A DNA stretch of 46,542 bases from a bacterium (GCA_030550175.1 JAUQPW010000038.1:1-46542); one strand, 5' to 3'. Shown: positions 7,851-16,585, numbered from the stretch's first letter. The notes: generated by a model from the letters alone, not told the origin. A program made the numbers and translations.

Positions 7851-10136
7851 TCATGCTGGTTTCGAACCAAGGAATATTCGTTTCACATATTTCGGAAACC
7901 GAATTCCGACATACGGCCAGAGCTTCCACTCCGCCTTCGCTCTTTCCCAATGCAGGCTGAACAGCTTCCTCCTGGCCTCGGCAATCCTCTCGTCAATCTC
8001 CTGCAGTCGGGAAGCAGTGTCACGCGCAAGCTCCGACTCCTTCTCTCGAATGGCGCGGTACTGCTGAGCGTAGTGCGCGCGGAGATCTCTTATTGCCGTC
8101 TGGGTCTTCGCATTCGCCAACTTCTCCTCTTGGTCCAGCTGCTCCATCAATAGTCGATACTGCGCACGAACGTTGTCTTCCTCCCTTCTCTGACGCTGTT
8201 GCTCTGAATTTCCCTGTTGTTCCAGCGTTCGACGCCGGCCCTCGTACCTTGCCCGAATCGTAGCTTCCTCGCTGTGGGAAAGGGCTGATGGCATCGTTCT
8301 TCGGGCCTGTCCCTCTAGCGATCTCCGCCAATCAGCAAGAGAACGCGCCCGGGCCGGGCCAATTCCGTGCATGCGTTGGACACGGTAAAAATCGATATCG
8401 GCGGCCGTATGGAAACCGGAGCGTATCAGGCGTTCTTTGAAGGCAGGACCGATACCCGGAATAGTCGCTCGGTCCAGGCCAAATTGGCGAAGATAATCAG
8501 TAATGTGCCGTTGCTGCTTAGCTTGAAGCGCCTGGTTAAGCTCGGTGGTCTCCGCCTGGTTGAGAGCGGAGATCTGGCCGTTTAGAGCCGCCACTTTTAA
8601 GCCGATGTCGTTTTGGATTCTCCGGAGTGCGTCTGCTTGCTGCTGGTTCACCGCTCGTCGTCGAGCGGCAATCGATGACAAGGTGGAGTGAAGATCGGCC
8701 TGATATGCATCGATTTCACTCTTCTCTTTCGCTTCCAATGCTTTCAGTTCCTTCGCGAGCCGTGCTTGCTCAGCAGCGTTATAGTTACGACGCGCTGTCT
8801 TCTCTCGATTTGCCGCCTCAATCTCGCGCTCCGCATCCCGAATGCGGTTCTCGATCTGGCGGACCTTGGACGCAAGATCTCTGAACCGGCGCACACTGTC
8901 GTCAGAACGATACCGACAGACCCATAGGGTCAAGTTGACCAGAATCAAAGATAAAACGCTCAGCGGCCATAAATCCTGGGCAACAACGTTCAAGGGCATA
9001 GCGATCAGGATTGCCGAAACCGCAAACACGATCCGTTCAAGAGCGGCAGAGTTGCTGAAAGACACCAGCGGACTGCCGTCTGGTGGTAGTAGAACGTCCA
9101 GAATCCACGAAGGGTCCGCGGGAGTAGAAACCGTGAGGTTCCCTCCTTTGGAACCACCCCATGTCGTATATACGGCAGGTGTCCTAGGACCAGGCCCAAT
9201 GTGGTCCTCTAGCCAGTTTTTGTCAGCGGAAGGGGTTGTAGCCGACGGAACGGCGGGCGGCGGTACCTGGCCATCCAGGGACGGCAGATCACGGGGCCCG
9301 AGATACAGAAGGGACTTGAAGACTGTGGCGGCGGATCGAATCGCCTCATCGTGGTGTCTCCCCAGCGAGCGAAGAACGTCGGAGGTCTCGGGTTGCTCAA
9401 AGTCCCTCCGTCGGAAGAGCAGGCATTCATCTCCGCCGCTGAACTGGTGCCACAGTCTCGAGTCAACGGCGAGCGCGATCAAAGAGACATAAACTACCCA
9501 GGCCGAAAAATTATCTAAGTGGGGTCCGAAGTCGGCTTCGGTCCTGAGCGGATGCTGGTAATTGCGGTGACCCACTTCGTGGCTACCCTCGCCCGAGAGC
9601 GCCGGAACGTACATGCCATCATAGTCGATAAGCCAAAGCTGCCCGTCAGCAACGAGCACATTACCGTGTTGCAAATCTCCGTGAGCGATGGAAGCTTTCT
9701 GGAGCGCCTTTACCATCTCGACCCAGCGCCTTGCGAGGGAGAGGAGGGCACTGCGATTCCCCAGATGCTTTTCAATGAAAGCGCTCAGCGGCTCACCTTG
9801 GACCCATTCCATCTTTAGGATTGGGTAGGACTGTCCCCGCACTCTGATACCATCGCGCAGAAAGGTGAATCCGACCGTATAGGGGAGTCGAAGCCGGGTT
9901 AGGTGCTCGCTTATGGCAGCATACCTTCGCTCATGGTCGTGAAACGGGCGTAAGAAGCACCGTACGGCCCAGGTACGTTGGGGGCATTGCAACTTGTAGA
10001 CAGTGGCGAACCCACCGGTGATGGGACGGGGCAAGCCCAGCGGCGTGAGTTCAGGTCGGCCTTCCTGTAACTCCGGGTCGCGGAAGGCGAGCCTCGGATT
10101 CTGGATAGCTTCGTTGTAATCCTGCGGTGTAGGCAC
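7851..10136 (-). CDS. Serine/threonine kinase-like protein with transmembrane, coiled-coil and helix-hairpin-helix regions (TerY-P triad kinase)
   Basis: From a GTG at 10136 the protein is 761 aa. An N-terminal kinase domain occupies residues 1-270: loop GLPRPITGGFATVYKLQ, WAVRCFLRP where the ATP lysine usually sits (arginine here), catalytic IAHGDLQHGNVLV, metal-binding LIDYDGMYVPA, then SHEVGHRNYQHP. Two hydrophobic segments lie near 365-405. A long charged coiled coil is split by two HhH motifs (IPGIGPAFKERLI and MHGIGPARARSL, about 560-600), a fold that usually binds DNA. The protein thus links membrane, kinase and DNA-binding parts. It overlaps the end of the phosphatase gene by 86 bases, indicating coupling; an ATG at 10175 is an alternative start. 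Kinases with this architecture occur beside vWA and PP2C genes in TerY-P systems. The arginine in place of lysine may be a family feature. Confidence 0.85.
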   Translation of the reverse strand: MPTPQDYNEAIQNPRLAFRDPELQEGRPELTPLGLPRPITGGFATVYKLQCPQRTWAVRCFLRPFHDHERRYAAISEHLTRLRLPYTVGFTFLRDGIRVRGQSYPILKMEWVQGEPLSAFIEKHLGNRSALLSLARRWVEMVKALQKASIAHGDLQHGNVLVADGQLWLIDYDGMYVPALSGEGSHEVGHRNYQHPLRTEADFGPHLDNFSAWVVYVSLIALAVDSRLWHQFSGGDECLLFRRRDFEQPETSDVLRSLGRHHDEAIRSAATVFKSLLYLGPRDLPSLDGQVPPPAVPSATTPSADKNWLEDHIGPGPRTPAVYTTWGGSKGGNLTVSTPADPSWILDVLLPPDGSPLVSFSNSAALERIVFAVSAILIAMPLNVVAQDLWPLSVLSLILVNLTLWVCRYRSDDSVRRFRDLASKVRQIENRIRDAEREIEAANREKTARRNYNAAEQARLAKELKALEAKEKSEIDAYQADLHSTLSSIAARRRAVNQQQADALRRIQNDIGLKVAALNGQISALNQAETTELNQALQAKQQRHITDYLRQFGLDRATIPGIGPAFKERLIRSGFHTAADIDFYRVQRMHGIGPARARSLADWRRSLEGQARRTMPSALSHSEEATIRARYEGRRRTLEQQGNSEQQRQRREEDNVRAQYRLLMEQLDQEEKLANAKTQTAIRDLRAHYAQQYRAIREKESELARDTASRLQEIDERIAEARRKLFSLHWERAKAEWKLWPYVGIRFPKYVKRIFLGSKPA

Positions 10137-10893
10137 GATACGTGATATCGACGCGCAACAGGGTGACGTCGTCATTCCGGATCGCTCGTTGTGCTCGGAG
10201 CGACTCCACCCATTCACGAAACGGCTTCACCTCATCTTGTGTGTCGAAGTCTCGGAGAATCCTCCAAGGAGTTTGTCCTTCCTCCAGTTCCCGCATGAAC
10301 CAAGAGGCAAGCGCGTCTGTCATGAGATAAAAGGCATCACCTGGCTGCCAGGTTCCGTCTATCGTACGCAGATGGGCAACGATATGGCTGTTGTGGGCCG
10401 GATTGCTGGACAATAGGTGCGGGCGATTGCTGAACGCTGCAGAGTCAGCGAGCGGGAACCGAGCGAGGACTTCCTCGCCCCGCACTTGAACCAGGCAGCT
10501 ATCCCCGATGGCCACAGCCTTCCAGTTACCACCGTTTTGGCCCACGCCTTCATACAAGGTCAGGCCAAGGATGGCAGCAAAGGCGCCCAGGCGAATTTTC
10601 TCCTCCGCATACCATGGCGACGGTCGCCTGCTGACTTTCTCGGACCACCGTTCTTGTAGGCGACGAAAACCGCCCCCCTCAAAAGGTGCATCGCTGCTAT
10701 CGTGACAAAAATAGTGCACAAGCTCTTTCGCCCAGATCCCCGAATAAGAGGCCTCCGTCGCACCGTCTGCCACGGCGAAGCGAAAAGACGTCGCTTGACC
10801 CTCTACCGCGCTTTCCGGCCAGACGGCGTCCTCGTATTCGCTATCAACATTCCCTCCTCTCGGCGCCCAAAACGGCTGAGCAAACACGTGCAT
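10051..10893 (-). CDS. PP2C-like serine/threonine phosphatase (TerY-P triad)
   Basis: The 280-aa protein shows PP2C landmarks: the start region AQPFWAPRGGN, the metal-binding ADGATE motif, AIGDSCLVQVRGEEV, and a late metal aspartate in RNDDVTLLRVDI. It should remove phosphate from Ser/Thr residues, presumably opposing the neighbouring kinase. The ATG at 10893 has AGGAGG nine bases upstream; that ribosome site lies across the stop codon of the vWA gene, so the two are coupled. After DVTLLRVDI there is a tail of about 30 residues with no family match, which causes the long overlap with the kinase gene. An original stop codon may have been lost there. Confidence 0.85.
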   Translation of the reverse strand: MHVFAQPFWAPRGGNVDSEYEDAVWPESAVEGQATSFRFAVADGATEASYSGIWAKELVHYFCHDSSDAPFEGGGFRRLQERWSEKVSRRPSPWYAEEKIRLGAFAAILGLTLYEGVGQNGGNWKAVAIGDSCLVQVRGEEVLARFPLADSAAFSNRPHLLSSNPAHNSHIVAHLRTIDGTWQPGDAFYLMTDALASWFMRELEEGQTPWRILRDFDTQDEVKPFREWVESLRAQRAIRNDDVTLLRVDITYRAYTAGLQRSYPESEARLPRPGVTGRPT

Positions 10894-10906
10894 CTTAGCT
10901 TTCCTC

Positions 10907-11746
10907 CTAGCGCAGGTCACTCGGCCGCGTGCCGATGTCGAGAAAGCGGATTACCGCGACTATGTCCGCGTTGAAAACAAAGCCCCTGGTTGCCTCGGAG
11001 ACTCTGTACCCTTCCTGCTGGGCGATGCTTCGCATGTAGGCAGGCAGCAGGCTTGACATGCGGAACAAAAGCTGGGCGAATTGATCGGGTAAACCGACCG
11101 CTGTATCCGGGAACTCTATGGGCACCGCGCGCTGGGACGACAGGTGCACGTTGAACAGGAGCACCTCGCCGTCATTGCTGCTGAGCCTTCTAATGGCGTC
11201 AGCCGGCCCGCTCGGGTCACCATCCGTCGCCTCGCCATCGGTAATGTTTATGACGATTGGCGGAAAGCAAGCAGGGTGCTGCGACAGCCAACTCTGGAGG
11301 ATGTGATGGGCTACACCCAGCGCTTGGCACATTGGGGTGCCACCGCTGGCCACCGGGTCAAACCAAATGGGGAACCGGACCGGTTGATCCACCAACCCAC
11401 CCGCCCCATCATCTACTTTCTTAATCCGCTCCTCGATCCGCGCGGGCATGTTCCCGATCTCGCTGATTGGAACAAGCTCCCTGCCGGCGAGAGAGCCACC
11501 GAACGCGGGGCCGACGTGGGCCCCATAGCCGATCACTCCAACGTGGTAGTAGTCGCGGATACCCTCTTCCTTCGCGCACTTGATGACAAGGTTCTGCAGC
11601 AGGCGGTTGATGGCGTCTGCCACACCATCCGCCTTCCTTCGGCTAGATTCGCCTGCGCCGAAAGGATCGGCCATTGACCCTGACTGATCTATGAGGAAGA
11701 GAAAGCATGAGGGATTCGCTCGACTTATCTCAGCGGTGTACGGCAT
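10907..11746 (-). CDS. TerY-like von Willebrand factor A domain protein
   Basis: The 279-aa protein carries a complete MIDAS metal site: FLIDQSGSM, the threonine of GGTPMCQAL, and ITDGEATDGD. The layout (vWA over the first 210 residues, short C-terminal extension) matches TerY-like proteins from tellurite-resistance and TerY-P gene clusters, where they are thought to serve as metal-dependent protein-interaction scaffolds in the cytoplasm. AAAGGAG lies seven bases before the ATG. It is the first gene of a three-gene run with phosphatase and kinase, and lies immediately after the collapsed attC-like palindrome at 11797-11820. No signal peptide is present. Confidence 0.85.
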   Translation of the reverse strand: MPYTAEISRANPSCFLFLIDQSGSMADPFGAGESSRRKADGVADAINRLLQNLVIKCAKEEGIRDYYHVGVIGYGAHVGPAFGGSLAGRELVPISEIGNMPARIEERIKKVDDGAGGLVDQPVRFPIWFDPVASGGTPMCQALGVAHHILQSWLSQHPACFPPIVINITDGEATDGDPSGPADAIRRLSSNDGEVLLFNVHLSSQRAVPIEFPDTAVGLPDQFAQLLFRMSSLLPAYMRSIAQQEGYRVSEATRGFVFNADIVAVIRFLDIGTRPSDLR

Positions 11747-11796
11747 ATTTCAACTCCTTTCGCTCTTTCTCGATTGGACCCACGCTCGCGTTCAGG

Positions 11797-11820
11797 GCGC
11801 CTAACCGGAGCGTTAGGCGC
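11797..11820 (-). other. Collapsed attC-like palindrome (R''-R' only)
   Basis: A perfect 9-bp inverted repeat, GCGCCTAAC ... GTTAGGCGC, surrounds a 6-base loop. The outer bases are exact attC R''/R' boxes, but the L''/L' arms and inner stem are absent. It begins two bases after the stop codon of the coiled-coil gene, the normal place for attC. No T-run follows, so it is a poor terminator candidate. I read it as an attC that lost its centre. Confidence 0.55.
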
Positions 11821-11822
11821 GA

Positions 11823-12359
11823 TCACCCACGCCCAAGCGTCAATACCAGCCAGGCAAGAAGGCCCAATGTTATCAGTGATAAACCAATGCACCCAAGCAC
11901 CAGATTGCGTACAGTTGTTACGAGGGTCTTGACACCAGCTGTTTCCTCTTTTAAACCTTTAGCATACTCTACCAGATTGCGTACAGTTGTTACGAGGGTC
12001 TTGACACCTGCCACCTGTGCGCCCAGGCCTTCCTGAACGCTTCGGATTTCCTGGTGGTACGCTTCGTGTTGCTGTTTGATCTCCTGCCGTAGCGTGATTA
12101 GTTCGCCCCTTATTACCTCCATACGGTGCAACAGCTCAGGCGTGCCGATCGACCGCAGCGTTTCCGCAAGGCCACCAAGCTGCTCAGCAATCCTGGCGCA
12201 ACGAGTTGTTAGTTCGCTTATGCCCATGGCCGCCTGATCGAGCGCCTCATGGGCTGTCTTGTAAGACTCGACCTCGTGCTTCAGTTGCTTCAGCACCTCG
12301 ACGAGGCAGTGTGCCTCTTCTTCGGCCTGCAAAAACGAATCCCGTGGATCTTTTGCCAT
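11823..12359 (-). CDS. Coiled-coil protein with C-terminal membrane anchor
   Basis: I do not recognise a family. The 178-aa protein is mostly charged helix (residues 10-140, strong heptad pattern) and ends in one hydrophobic segment, LGCIGLSLITLGLLAWLVL, followed by TLGRG, so it is probably tail-anchored in the inner membrane with the coil in the cytoplasm. I chose the ATG at 12359: GAGGAGG lies seven bases upstream, and the stop of the RecQ-like gene falls between the two, so the genes are coupled. AGVKTLVTTVRNLV occurs twice, 24 residues apart, encoded by an exact DNA repeat. The operon position suggests it localises or oligomerises the helicase-nuclease. Confidence 0.75.
   Translation of the reverse strand: MAKDPRDSFLQAEEEAHCLVEVLKQLKHEVESYKTAHEALDQAAMGISELTTRCARIAEQLGGLAETLRSIGTPELLHRMEVIRGELITLRQEIKQQHEAYHQEIRSVQEGLGAQVAGVKTLVTTVRNLVEYAKGLKEETAGVKTLVTTVRNLVLGCIGLSLITLGLLAWLVLTLGRG
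11899..12008 (-). repeat. In-frame 38-bp direct repeat at 72-bp offset inside the coiled-coil gene
   Basis: Positions 11899-11936 and 11971-12008 are identical. The offset is 72 bp (24 codons), and the 34-bp spacer is unique. The copies encode GVKTLVTTVRNLV. The offset and repeat length match the unrelated repeat at 5928-6038 in the helicase gene. Confidence 0.95.
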
Positions 12360-12361
12360 AT

Positions 12362-15300
12362 TCATTCCTCCTCGGCTTTCACGAGTGCGGCGCACCTCGC
12401 CGTAAGTTTGTTCATCAGCCACCTGGCCGGAATTCCAGCCACATCGATGGGCACGTGCTGTATGAGCGATCGCGCGAGTGCGCGATCGGCGTGCGTCGAG
12501 GCAAGACTCAATTCCATCAGTAGCTGCGCCGCCCCAGCCTTGCCGTGCGCGCAGAAGATTGCTTGCCCCAGGGCGGTCGCTACGTCCGTCGAGTCGAGCC
12601 GAAACTTCTCGGCCGCGAACCCTAGCGCTGCTTCGAGGTTCTGGCGCACCACCTCCGGGTCCGCATCGGGGCTGAGCACCTCGGAGACGCTCCGGAGGAT
12701 CAGGAGGCCAGGGACGTCTGGGTACGAGGCGAGCGCACGACCTGTCGCGGCGCGGAGGGCAGCGGCATCATTGGGGGAGACGAGATCGTCCAGCACAGGT
12801 GCCAAGCTGTCCATGCCCCCGAGGGCTGAGGCACGGACAGCCTCTAGGCGCTCGTCCCACTCGGACTGCTCCAGGTAGTCCACGATACGGCGCCGCAGGG
12901 CATCGCCACTGTGCGCGCTAATCGCAGCCTGCAGCATCTCGTTGAGCGCGCGACGGCGAGCCAGTTCAATGTGCTGGTAGATGAAGCTGACCAGGAGCCT
13001 GGCGACTGCCAATACATACTCGCGGTGAGGCTGCCCACGCAGCGCGAGCGCCTCCTGCTCGGCCTGCTCACCGAGCCGTTGCTGGTAGCCCCGTGCGTAC
13101 CGGCCAAACGCCGCCGCGATCTGATCCTGCGTAGCCCCAGCAATCGTGATGCGGAACTCCCGGGATGCGAAGTTGACCGCGTAATCCTCGACAACGCCTA
13201 TCACCACGAGCCGGTGCAGCGCCTTTTCCGCCTGCTCGCGCGCAGAATCCGGACGGCGACTGTCTGACGACCACCGTCGGTCCCACCACGTGACGTTCAT
13301 CTGCCGCCGCGTTTGCACGTCGCCAAGCTGGTCTAGCATGCTGGCGATATCCTCGACCTCGGCTGCCTCGCCCCGGAACGCGCGCACGTGAAACCACAAC
13401 GCCCGCACGATGTCGTCCGCATCATTCCAGTTTGTCTCATTGACGACCCGTGCTACCTCGTCGAGCGGCGTCGCGGGGCTGAGAAGGTGCTGCGACCGTC
13501 GCGGGTCGTCGTTCGATAAGACGATAGCGCACTCCGCGCGACGGCGGTCCCGGCCGGCCCGACCCGCTTCTTGGTAGAAAGACTCGATCGAGGCCGGAAG
13601 GCCGATGTGGACTGTGTAACGGATGTTGGGCTTGTCGATGCCCATACCAAACGCCTTTGTGCAGGCCAGCACTACAGTCCGGTCGCGCTTGAAGTCGCGG
13701 GCAACCTTTCGTTTTTCATCCTCCCAGCTGTCGGGGTCGGTGTCGCGAGGCGGTTCGCCGCTGTAGACGCCAACACGCGTCCGCAGGGCTCGCGAGAGGT
13801 ACTCCGCCTGCTACACGACGCCGTAAGGGCCGTTCACGTGCGGACAGAACACGAGACCCGCGTACGTGTGCCTCCCCATGGGTCGAAACATATGGCTGCG
13901 GGCGATGCTGAGGTCGGTTGGGAGCCGCTTCAGGAACCCCAGCACCCGCTGCACCTTTTCACCCGAGGGGCAGGTCAGGATGGTGTAGCGGAGCTCCGGG
14001 CGGTCGAAGGTCTTTGGGCTGATGATGGCGTCGAAGGCCGTGATGCCCAACTCGCGCTGGACGTCCTTGAGCACGATCTTGCTAGCCGTTCCCGTGAGGG
14101 CGACAAGCGGCGGCACGATACCCTGCGAAGCGCAGTAGTCGCGGGTAATGCGGCCGAGGTTGAGATAGGCGGTTCGGAAGTCATGTCCCCACTCGGACAC
14201 GCAGTGCGCTTCGTCGATCGCGATCAGCGAGACGGGCGTGTTCGCGGTGAGCGCTCGCAACGCCTCTCGAAACGGGACCGTTTGCAACCGCTCCGGGGCG
14301 ACGTAGCAGAATAGGTAGTGCCCCGACTTGAAGGCGTGTAACGCCAGTTCACGCTCCTCTGTTGTCAGTTGGCTTGTAATCCCGATGCAGCGGTCGATGC
14401 CCACCGCCGCTAGGTTGTCAATTTGGTCGTCGATTAAAGAGATGATTGGGTCCACCACAACGCAGCGCCCGGGCAAGAGCAACGCAGCCAACTGAAAGGC
14501 GATCGACTTCCCTGCGCCCGTAGGCAGGAGGACCACCGAGTCGAGCCCGCGTAGCGTACGCTCGATGGTCTCCCACTGTCCCTCCCAGAAGTCATCCTTG
14601 CGAAACAGGTAATGGAGGAACCAGCGCGCGTCCTCCCGCTCTGGCGACACAAGTCGTACAGGCGATCCCGCGGTGAGCGGGGCCTGGATCTCCGCCGGGA
14701 AGCAGAGGTCCGAAACCAAGAACCGCGCCCGCACGGTCAGCGACAACCCGTCGATGGTTCCGTCGGCGGGCCCGACCAGCACGTCCAGCTCGTGGTTGAC
14801 ACCGGCATCACCGACAATGGCAACGCGCGGCTCCAGCGCGGGAAGGGGCCGGCCATGCAGGCGCCCTAGGCGCCGGAGCAGCTCCAGCAGGTCGTCTACC
14901 GCAAGTCGGATGATCGCATCCGCTCGTGGGTCGCTGCGGAGCGGGCTGGGCAGGGCAACCCCGACAGACCAGGGAGCATCGAGGCGGAGCCATGCGCTGC
15001 GGAGCGCCGTGAGCAGCGATAACTGTACCTGGTGGAAATACTTGCACCAGCGGACGATCCGCGAGAGTTCGGTTTCCGATGGCAGATCACGCCGCCCGTC
15101 CACTAGGATCTGCTTCAACAGATCAAGCACAGGACCACGGCGGTCGCGCGCCTCGCTGGCTCGCACGCGAACGGTGCGTACACCAGCCACGTCGAGCGCC
15201 CGGTCGCGCTCTTCGTCCCGGTCGCGGTGGGCGTTATGCTCTGAGCCATCGACTTCCACGAGAACGGGGTCACGCTCAGGGTGGACGAGCAAGAGATCCC

Positions 15301-16024
15301 CACACTGGGCAGTGAGGGGATCGATGGCCGGAGTGATGGAGGCCAGTTCTATTTGCGGTATGAGCGACCAAGGAAGCCCCTCGCGCTCAACCAGCGCCAG
15401 TATCCACTCGAAAACCGCGCGTTCCTCAGGGCTGTCGAACCAGAGTGGCTTGAACCGGCACGATGGGGCCAGAACGACGCGGCGCACGGCCTCGATGACC
15501 AGTTCGGGATCGTCCGGCGTCGTGGCTGCGGGCCCCAGGGTCCGCTCCAGAGATGGCGAGCAAAAGGGAGTGGTGCCGCGGGTGAGCAGCGACTCGGCAA
15601 CCGCAATCACGTTGCGATCCTCCGATGGTACACCTTCGCCATGCAGCAATGGGAAGTCGAGGCGCCACTGGGCAACTGCGCGCGCGAGCGACCGGTCGGC
15701 ACCAGCGATATGCAGATGCTCTACGAACGCGGCGGGCAGTCCGCATGCCTGGAAGAAGGCGCTTTGCCCTTGTCGTTCCCACGGTGCGGCGGCTACATGG
15801 ACCAGAAAAACCCGTAGCGGCGCAGCGGGCGCCGGGATTGTCTGGATAGAAGGACCGCCGTCGATCGCGGTGGGCGTAAACTCCACGGTGGCTTTGCAGT
15901 CCGGATAGCGACTACATCCCCAAAACTGGCTGCCGGCGTTCGGGCCGCGCCGTGCAGTCCGGAGGCGCATGGGGCTTCCACATGCCGGGCACGTCTGCGT
16001 CGATTCTCCTGCACTCCTTGCCAT
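12362..16024 (-). pseudogene. RecQ-family helicase with zinc ribbon and nuclease-like domain, interrupted by one in-frame TAG
   Basis: The 1221-codon frame is open except for a TAG at 13811-13813 (codon 738). Residues 12-45 form a topoisomerase-type zinc ribbon (CPAC and GCSRYPDC). Residues 240-290 look like a PD-(D/E)XK nuclease of the Vsr/DUF559 type (GDLLLVHPERDPVLVEVDG, then ERDRALDVAGVRTVRV). The helicase core follows: Walker A LPTGAGKS near 496, then IDEAHCVSEWGHDF near 600. The stop falls between NGPYGVV and QAEYLSRALRT. Beyond it come KAFGMGIDKPNIRYTVHIGL and FYQEAGRAGRDR, RecQ motifs V and VI, and a C-terminal region of about 370 residues. Either a nonsense mutation separates the two helicase lobes, or the base call is wrong, or TAG is read through. 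No clear Shine-Dalgarno precedes the ATG at 16024, which lies five bases past the cassette-boundary motif. Confidence 0.85.
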
Positions 16025-16028
16025 TTGT

Positions 16029-16035
16029 GCCTAAC
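16029..16035 (-). other. Cassette-boundary core site (candidate attI/first-cassette junction)
   Basis: On the minus strand GTTAGGC lies five bases before the RecQ-like start codon. This is the R' core where integron integrase would join the first cassette to attI. It also coincides with the change from GC-rich to AT-rich sequence. The rest of attI cannot be recognised by sequence alone. Confidence 0.5.
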
Positions 16036-16041
16036 TTATAT

Positions 16042-16088
16042 TTAGACGGCCCAATAACCGTAAAAAAGGCAGTTATTAGGCCGTCTAA
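16042..16088. repeat. Perfect hairpin with TTAGACGGCC arms near the candidate attI
   Basis: TTAGACGGCC (16042-16051) and its complement (16079-16088) enclose a second pair, AATAAC/GTTATT, around a 13-base loop containing an A-run. TTAGACGGC recurs in direct orientation at 16134-16142. The minus-strand loop has TTTTTT, but no T-run follows the stem, so it is not a standard terminator. Possible roles are integrase binding near attI or control of the divergent genes. Confidence 0.7.
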
Positions 16089-16291
16089 GATCTTAAATAC
16101 CGCTAAACAGCCTCTAACACCAAAATTTTTGGCTTAGACGGCTAATTTTGGCTGGCTAATTTCCTTATCTGATCCTATAATATTTTAGGCGAATATAAAG
16201 CGAAAAAGGGTTCGATACATTTCGTCACTCAACCTGAAAGAATACTCCCCGCTAGAAATATTACAAAATTGTTCTAAAAAAGGAGGGGCAA

Positions 16292-16483
16292 ATAGTCAAG
16301 CAAAAATTGTTAGATCAAGTAAAAAATTTGATTCGACTGAAGCATTATAGCATCAGGACTGAAGAAACCTACATAAACTGGATTAAGAGATTTATTATCT
16401 TCCATGGAATGGGAGTTCGTCGTATTATTCCGCTTAAGACCGAGAGAGTAAAGTTTAATACCAACTTGCAATTAAATGAGTAA
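16292..16483 (+). pseudogene. Integron integrase (IntI-type tyrosine recombinase) N-terminal remnant
   Basis: The frame gives KQKLLDQVKNLIRLKHYS, then IRTEETYINWIKRFIIFHG. This is the N-terminal SAM-like core-binding motif of integron integrases (IntI1 has [24 protein letters not shown]... in the same place). Homology stops at FHGM, where family members continue with RHP; after that the frame is unrelated and ends at 16483. No catalytic Arg-His-Arg-Tyr domain follows. AGGAGG stands at the correct distance, but the start codon reads ATA. The remnant points right, diverging from the minus-strand cassettes, the standard integron layout. The gene is dead: no start and no catalytic domain. Confidence 0.85.
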
Positions 16484-16585
16484 GTCATTGCGAGCGAAGC
16501 GAAGCAATCTCTTCGCACACAGATTGCTTCGTCGCTATCGCTCCTCGCAAGGACACTTTACTTCATGAAATGCAAATTGGTATTA
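16457..16585. repeat. MITE-like long palindrome
   Basis: The outer arms TAATACCAACTTGCA (16457-16471) and TGCAAATTGGTATTA (16571-16585) are inverted with one mismatch. Inside is a second imperfect palindrome: GTCATTGCGAGCGAAGCGAA ... and its complement, ending GCTCCTCGCAAGGAC. The inner part is a dispersed repeat type seen in many unrelated environmental genomes. No coding capacity. It covers the end of the intI remnant frame and cuts the minus-strand ORF remnant at 16586-16803. Confidence 0.8.

Noticed and set aside
7555..7854. 99-aa frame with ATG overlapping the kinase stop
   Set aside because: Its second half is a Cys/Ser-rich run, while the other frame gives a coherent DUF4236-like protein through a single TGA.
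11797..11820. Rho-independent terminator after the coiled-coil gene
   Set aside because: The palindrome is not followed by a T-run and its arms are exact attC boxes.
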